This document shows, piece after piece, positions 17,848 to 22,158 of a stretch of 22,158 nt of DNA. The notes beneath the pieces were generated by a model. It had not been told where the DNA came from, searched no databases, and saw nothing but the letters and a program-made list of their open reading frames with translations. This DNA is from a virus. Location: positions 1 through 22,158 of the IMG/VR virus record IMGVR_UViG_3300018049_000165; one strand, 5' to 3'. Within the stretch, counting starts at the first letter, position 1, and every line of letters begins with the position of its first letter. The translations under genes and the position numbers were made by a program.

Positions 17848-17871
17848 ATAAAAGATTTAAAGGAATTTTTA

Positions 17872-18750
17872 ATGAGGAAACAAAATTATCTAAACAATAA
17901 AGATATGCTAAAAGAAATACACAAAAGCAAAATGACATATTGTTACTTGCTAGATGATGAATATTCTAGATTTGACATCATTGTAGAAGACTACCAGGAT
18001 ATTTTTGATCCTGCAGTTGTTCAACAAGCAAAAGAAAATAGAGCACACCAATTAAGCAGTGAAGGTTACGAACGTTCATACAGAGAATGGCAAGAAAACG
18101 GAAGAAAAGCTAAAGATAAACCTAAACAGGCTGACTCACGTGTTAGCCCAGACGATATTGATCCAAATACACTTATATATCGTGTTATGACTTTTGAGCA
18201 CGTTCCTGAAGAACCTAAAAGAAAAACTAACCCAAAGTCTGAAGCTGACTTACATGCAAAAACTAACTTTCCGCCATTCAAGCATTATGCAACACACAGT
18301 GGTGAAATGCGTGAAGTAGTTCGTAGCCATTGGGAAGGTGGTCTAGACAATGGTAAATTTAATACACAGCATGGAAAAACAACAAATGAACTTGCAAAAA
18401 TGTATATCAAACTGTGTGAGCGTTATAGTATGCGTAGTAACTGGAGAGGTTATACATATGTAGATGAAATGCGCAGTCATGCACTGCTTCAACTAAGTCA
18501 AATTGGCTTAAAATTTAACGAAGCAAAGAGCCAAAACCCATTTGCATATTACACCGCCGTTGTAACTAATAGTTTTACAAGAATACTAAACTTGGAAAAA
18601 CGTAACCAAAACATTAGAGATGACTTGTTACAAGAAAATGGATTTAATCCTAGTTTTAGTAGACAACTTGATCATGAAGCTGCTGAAAAAGCTAAGTGGG
18701 ATGAGCAAATGGAAAAAGAACGTAAAGAAGCAACTGGGTCTAATTTCTAG
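17872..18750 (+). CDS. 55: Late-transcription sigma factor gp55
   Basis: This 292-residue protein is a gp55-type sigma factor, which binds host RNA polymerase core and recognises TATAAATA-like late promoters together with the sliding clamp. Residues about 170-255 hold the sigma-region-2-like core: NELAKMYIKLCERYSM, NWRGYTYVDEMRSHALLQLS and NPFAYYTAVVTNSFTRILN, followed by EKRNQNIRDDLL. T4 gp55 has 185 residues; here about 100 residues are added at the N-terminus, with a charged linker (GRKAKDKPKQ, EEPKRKTNPK). The consensus sigma70 promoter and an AAGGA site upstream support the start. The late-type boxes at 17788-17795 and 10585-10592 are plausible targets. The order gp55-gp47-gp46 matches T4. 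Confidence 0.9.
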   Translation: MRKQNYLNNKDMLKEIHKSKMTYCYLLDDEYSRFDIIVEDYQDIFDPAVVQQAKENRAHQLSSEGYERSYREWQENGRKAKDKPKQADSRVSPDDIDPNTLIYRVMTFEHVPEEPKRKTNPKSEADLHAKTNFPPFKHYATHSGEMREVVRSHWEGGLDNGKFNTQHGKTTNELAKMYIKLCERYSMRSNWRGYTYVDEMRSHALLQLSQIGLKFNEAKSQNPFAYYTAVVTNSFTRILNLEKRNQNIRDDLLQENGFNPSFSRQLDHEAAEKAKWDEQMEKERKEATGSNF

Positions 18751-18777
18751 TTGACTTATCAACAGGTTAGTTATATT
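18751..18777 (+). promoter_or_regulatory. Possible sigma70-type promoter before gp47
   Basis: TTGACT (18751-18756) and TATATT (18772-18777) are spaced by 15 bases in the 35-base gap between gp55 and gp47. The predicted transcription start falls almost at the gp47 ATG, and no good ribosome site is visible there. The spacing is short, so it is only a candidate. Confidence 0.35.
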
Positions 18778-18785
18778 CTGAACTT

Positions 18786-19793
18786 ATGACATTTTTTAAT
18801 CGAGCCGCCTGTTTTACAGACATTCACTTTGGCAACAAAAATAATAGTAGACAGCATAATAATGACTGTCAAGACTTTATTAATTGGTTTATCCAACAAA
18901 GTGAAGACTGTGAAACTTGTATATTTTTAGGTGACTGGCACCATCACAGAGCTGGTGTTAATGTAAGCACCCTTAACTACAGCGTAGAAAACGTTCGCAA
19001 ACTAAGCGAAAACTTTGAACATGTGTATATGATTATGGGAAACCACGATCTGTACTATCGAGAGAAGCGAGACCTTAACAGTTTGCCTTATGCTGGGTTA
19101 TTCAACAATGTAACATTAATTGAAGACACACTCGTACAAGATGACGTTGCACTTGTACCTTGGTTAGTTGGTGATGAGTGGAAAAAGATTAATAAAATAA
19201 AAGCTCGTTATATGTTTGGACATTTTGAGCTTCCTTATTTTAAAATGAATGCAATGGTAGAGATGCCGGACCACGGCGGGCTAAACACTGAGCACCTTTT
19301 AGGGCCAGAATACGTGTTTAGCGGACATTTTCACAAACGACAGCAAAAAGGTAATATTCATTACTTAGGGTCTCCTTTTCCGCACAACTATGCTGACGCT
19401 TGGGACGATGATCGTGGTATGATGAAGCTGACGTGGGGTGGTGAGCCTGAATATATCGACTTTGACGGTCCAAGATATAGAACCACCCCACTCAGTGCTC
19501 TTATTGACGATGCAGATAGAATATTAAACAACAAAACATACTGTCGTGCAGTACTAGATGTAAACATTACATATGAAGAAGCAAATTTTATTAAAGAAAC
19601 ATTTGCTAACCAGTATAATTTACGTGACATCACACTTATGCCAAGTAAAAAGGAAGAACATGCACAGGATTGGCGACAAGTAGACGATTTAGAGGTTGAA
19701 AATGTTGACCAGATAGTGTATAATAGCCTTAATGCTGTTGACAGCGAAATGATAGATAAAAAACTGCTAGTAGATATATATAATTCCCTATGA
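18786..19793 (+). CDS. 47: Recombination endonuclease subunit gp47 (Mre11/SbcD-like)
   Basis: This is a 335-residue calcineurin-like phosphoesterase. All metal-binding motifs are visible in order: FTDIHFGN (DxH), FLGDWHHH (GDxxH), IMGNHDLYY (GNHD), MFGHFEL (GH) and FSGHFHKRQ (GHxH). With gp46 it forms the nuclease complex that resects double-strand ends for recombination-dependent replication and takes part in host DNA breakdown; T4 gp47 has 339 residues, nearly the same length. The ATG follows a 35-base gap with no clear ribosome site. The 3' end overlaps gp46 by 4 bases (ATGA), so the two subunits are probably coupled in translation. Confidence 0.96.
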   Translation: MTFFNRAACFTDIHFGNKNNSRQHNNDCQDFINWFIQQSEDCETCIFLGDWHHHRAGVNVSTLNYSVENVRKLSENFEHVYMIMGNHDLYYREKRDLNSLPYAGLFNNVTLIEDTLVQDDVALVPWLVGDEWKKINKIKARYMFGHFELPYFKMNAMVEMPDHGGLNTEHLLGPEYVFSGHFHKRQQKGNIHYLGSPFPHNYADAWDDDRGMMKLTWGGEPEYIDFDGPRYRTTPLSALIDDADRILNNKTYCRAVLDVNITYEEANFIKETFANQYNLRDITLMPSKKEEHAQDWRQVDDLEVENVDQIVYNSLNAVDSEMIDKKLLVDIYNSL

Positions 19794-21562
19794 TTACAAT
19801 TAAAGACATCACAATTAAAAATTTTATGAGCGTTGGTAACGTTACACAGGCAGTTCGCTTTAGTGATAACGGTCTTACCCTAGTGTTGGGTAATAACATG
19901 GACTTGGGTGGAGACGGTTCACGTAACGGAACAGGAAAAACTACAATAATCAATGCATTATCGTATGCAATGTACGGTAATGCGCTAACTAATATACGTA
20001 AAGACAACTTAATCAACAAAACTAACGGTAAAGGAATGTTGGTTACGCTTGATTTTGAAATAGATGGCATACAGTATCGTATTGAGCGAGGACGTAAGCC
20101 AAATATATTTAAATTTTATGTTGACAATATTAACACTGATGATGGTAATGAAGCGCAAGGCGAAAATCGCCAAACTCAAGAACAAGTAGACAAACTATTT
20201 GGTATGTCGCATGATATGTTTAAACATGTTGTCGCATTAAATACATATACAGAGCCATTCCTTAGTATGCGAGCTAACGACCAGCGAGCTATTATCGAAC
20301 AACTACTTGGCATTACTATGCTTAGTGAAAAAGCAGAAGCTCTTAAAGAACAGCAAAGGCTGACAAAAGATGCAATTAAAGAAGAAGAGTATCGTATTAA
20401 AGCAGTTGAAGATTCAAATGCCACAATTACGAAAAGTATCGGTGACCTTGAACGTAGACAAAATCTTTGGAAAACTAAAAAAGCAGAGTCACTGCAAGAA
20501 TTAGAAAACGCTATTAACGTATTAGAAAAAATTGATATTGAACAAGAACTAGCAAATCATAAACTATTAGCTGATTACCTCGAAAAGAAAACACAAGTAA
20601 ACACACTTGAATCTGAAATTACAAAACTGTCCAATAGTATTACTAGAGAACAAAAACGTCTGGACAAAGCTAAACAAGATTTACTAGCAACTGAGCAACA
20701 CGAATGTTATGCGTGTGGTCAAAAGATCCACGATGAAAAACACGGCGAAATACTTAAAGCAAAACGTTTAGCAGTAGAAGAATCACAAGACTTAATTAAC
20801 AACGACTTTACATTTAAAACAGAATACCAAAGTGCACTCGAACAGTTAGGTGATCTGGGGCAAATACCGGCTACATTGTATAACACAGAACAAGAAGCAT
20901 ATCAGCATCAAAATCAAGTTGATAGTTTGCGTACAGAATACAAAAACAAAGAAAACGAATCAGACACATATCAAGAGCAGATTGATAGTCTTAAAGAAAC
21001 TGCATTACAAGAAGTAAGTTGGAAAACAATGAATGATCTTGTACAATTAAAAGAACACCAGGACTTTTTGTACAAACTACTAACCAACAAAGATAGTTTT
21101 ATACGTAAACGTATTATTGAACAAAACTTACAATACTTGAATAGCAGACTTGCTTATTATCTAACTAAACTAGGATTACCACACGAAGTTGCTTTCCAGC
21201 CAGACTTAACTGTAGAAATTACAGAACTAGGTCGTGAGCTGGACTTTGATAACCTGTCACGTGGTGAACGAAACAGACTAATACTAGGTTTAAGTTGGTC
21301 GTTTAGAGATGTTTTTGAAACAATGAACACACCATTAAACTTTTTGGCTATCGACGAACTCGTTGACAGTGGCATGGACACGAATGGTGTTGACGCTGCA
21401 TTAGGTATCTTAAAGAAGATAGAAAGAGAACGTAATAAAAACATTTTCCTAATTAGTCACAGAGACGAATTACAGGGCCGTGTTAATACAATACTACAAG
21501 TCATTAAGGAAAATGGCTTCACAACATTTAGCGTTGATACGGAGGTAGTAGATGCAAAATGA
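19790..21562 (+). CDS. 46: Recombination endonuclease subunit gp46 (Rad50/SbcC-like ATPase)
   Basis: This 590-residue SMC-like ATPase (T4 gp46 has 560) has a Walker A GSRNGTGKT at residues 43-51. A first coiled-coil arm leads to a zinc hook CYACGQ with Cys306 and Cys309, and a second arm returns. The ABC signature LSRGE is at 489-493, Walker B FLAIDE with Asp522 and Glu523, and the switch histidine is His557 in LISHRDE. Every catalytic element is intact. It drives the gp47 nuclease by ATP-dependent opening and closing. It overlaps gp47 by 4 bases at the start and the next small gene by 11 bases at its end. Confidence 0.96.
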   Translation: MITIKDITIKNFMSVGNVTQAVRFSDNGLTLVLGNNMDLGGDGSRNGTGKTTIINALSYAMYGNALTNIRKDNLINKTNGKGMLVTLDFEIDGIQYRIERGRKPNIFKFYVDNINTDDGNEAQGENRQTQEQVDKLFGMSHDMFKHVVALNTYTEPFLSMRANDQRAIIEQLLGITMLSEKAEALKEQQRLTKDAIKEEEYRIKAVEDSNATITKSIGDLERRQNLWKTKKAESLQELENAINVLEKIDIEQELANHKLLADYLEKKTQVNTLESEITKLSNSITREQKRLDKAKQDLLATEQHECYACGQKIHDEKHGEILKAKRLAVEESQDLINNDFTFKTEYQSALEQLGDLGQIPATLYNTEQEAYQHQNQVDSLRTEYKNKENESDTYQEQIDSLKETALQEVSWKTMNDLVQLKEHQDFLYKLLTNKDSFIRKRIIEQNLQYLNSRLAYYLTKLGLPHEVAFQPDLTVEITELGRELDFDNLSRGERNRLILGLSWSFRDVFETMNTPLNFLAIDELVDSGMDTNGVDAALGILKKIERERNKNIFLISHRDELQGRVNTILQVIKENGFTTFSVDTEVVDAK

Positions 21563-21821
21563 CATGAATGAAGACACATATACAATTGATGTAACTACCA
21601 CATCAGACACTACATTTGACATAGGTAGCTTAACAGTTGATACAGTTGACATTGGTAGTATCGCAGGCACAACAGATTATAGTATTGATTGGAAAAATAT
21701 TGAAATCAATACAAGTAAAAAAAGAACAGATGTAAGAAATAATGGTAAAATTCCGATTGACATCTGGGCTAAGTTGTATAACAATGGAGTTATAGAAGAC
21801 AACGATGAACTACCTTTTTGA
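21552..21821 (+). CDS. Small acidic hypothetical protein downstream of gp46
   Basis: This is an 89-residue protein I do not recognise. The first half is Thr/Asp-rich with a near-repeat (FDIGSLTVDTVDIGSIAG), and the second half (SIDWKNIEINTSKKRTDVRN, then IPIDIWAKLYNNGVIEDNDE) looks like a compact folded segment. There are no cysteines or membrane segments. GGAGG at 21541-21545 is well placed for the ATG at 21552; a second ATG at 21564 is a less likely start. It overlaps both gp46 (11 bases) and the next gene (17 bases), so it is a genuine member of the operon and may act with the gp46/47 complex, though that is only positional inference. Confidence 0.75.
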   Translation: MQNDMNEDTYTIDVTTTSDTTFDIGSLTVDTVDIGSIAGTTDYSIDWKNIEINTSKKRTDVRNNGKIPIDIWAKLYNNGVIEDNDELPF

Positions 21822-22158
21822 TTTAGATGGTACATTGACAGATGCTCGTCAATATATCGACACAGAATTCAAACAATTTATGCATGAATTTGCCGGCAAA
21901 AACTCGTGCTATATTTGTACTGGTAGTGATTATCCAAAAGTAGAAGAACAATTAGGCAAAGATTTAAGTGACAAGTTTGTAGCTATATTTGCATGTAGTG
22001 GCAATCATCACTTTGTTAAAGGCATAGAAACATATAAATCAGACTGGCAAATAAACGAACAAGAAGAACAATACTTTATTAACGAACTTGAAAAACTTAA
22101 TTATCCACATAAAACTGGCAGACATATAGAAAAAAGAATAGGCACAGTAAACGTAAGT
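21805..22158 (+). CDS. HAD-family phosphomannomutase-like protein (3' end beyond window)
   Basis: The frame is open from ATG at 21805 to the window edge, 118 residues. YLFDLDGTLTDARQ has the HAD motif I with Asp6 and Asp8 and the trailing Arg-Gln seen in eukaryotic-type phosphomannomutases. ICTGSDYPKVEEQLG (37-51) matches their GGSDxxKxxEQLG segment, and the last visible residues RIGTVNVS match the RxGxxNVSPIGR substrate-binding motif. The family interconverts mannose-6-phosphate and mannose-1-phosphate (or acts as a related sugar phosphatase). The start overlaps the upstream gene by 17 bases, without a strong ribosome site. The remaining catalytic residues lie off the window. Confidence 0.75.
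   Translation, partial: MNYLFDLDGTLTDARQYIDTEFKQFMHEFAGKNSCYICTGSDYPKVEEQLGKDLSDKFVAIFACSGNHHFVKGIETYKSDWQINEQEEQYFINELEKLNYPHKTGRHIEKRIGTVNVS

Noticed and set aside
1-22158. tRNA genes, CRISPR arrays, insertion sequences, integrase or attachment sites.
   Set aside because: Nothing with tRNA cloverleaf arms, spaced direct repeats, transposase or integrase motifs was found by eye; coding density leaves almost no room.

Overview
This window looks like part of the genome of a T4-like contractile-tailed phage (myovirus) with AT-rich DNA, most like the marine T4-like phages of picocyanobacteria or SAR11-type hosts. The evidence is T4-core synteny and protein motifs: baseplate genes of the gp48, gp53, gp5, gp25 and gp6 types, followed by a very large wedge or tail protein, face a divergent block of the gp55 late sigma factor and the gp47/gp46 recombination nuclease. 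The host cannot be named, because no host-derived photosynthesis gene, tRNA or integrase is visible.

Layout. Positions 1-17769 (minus strand) form one almost gapless late operon, read from right to left: a nucleotidyltransferase (NMNAT-like), a gp48-like tube cap, gp53, a 1082-residue lytic baseplate protein, a gp5-like spike, a 295-residue structural protein with a decayed lysozyme-like region, gp25, an enlarged gp6 (1179 residues), and a giant gp7-position protein that runs off the left edge after 2226 codons without a stop. Stop/start overlaps (TAATG, ATGA) join most of these genes. A 102-bp divergent control region (17770-17871) separates this operon from the plus-strand block. It carries a T4-late-type AATAAATA box facing left and a host sigma70-type TTGACA-16 bp-TATAAT promoter facing right. 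Positions 17872-22158 (plus strand) hold gp55, gp47, gp46, a small unknown protein and the first 118 codons of a phosphomannomutase-like HAD protein cut by the right edge.

How they work together. The right-hand genes would be read by host polymerase and supply the late sigma factor and replication/recombination functions. gp55 would then switch on the left-hand operon, which makes the baseplate. The most notable point is how cell-wall-cutting activity is distributed. The gp5-like spike lacks the lysozyme domain found inside T4 gp5. The 1082-residue neighbour instead carries a tail-lysozyme domain whose two halves are in swapped order (a likely circular permutation) at its N-terminus and an M15-like peptidase at its C-terminus. 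The gene on the other side of gp5 holds what looks like a catalytically dead T4-lysozyme-like domain. A second notable point is a pair of glycine-rich repeats with the same 39-residue spacing in both gp6 and the giant protein.
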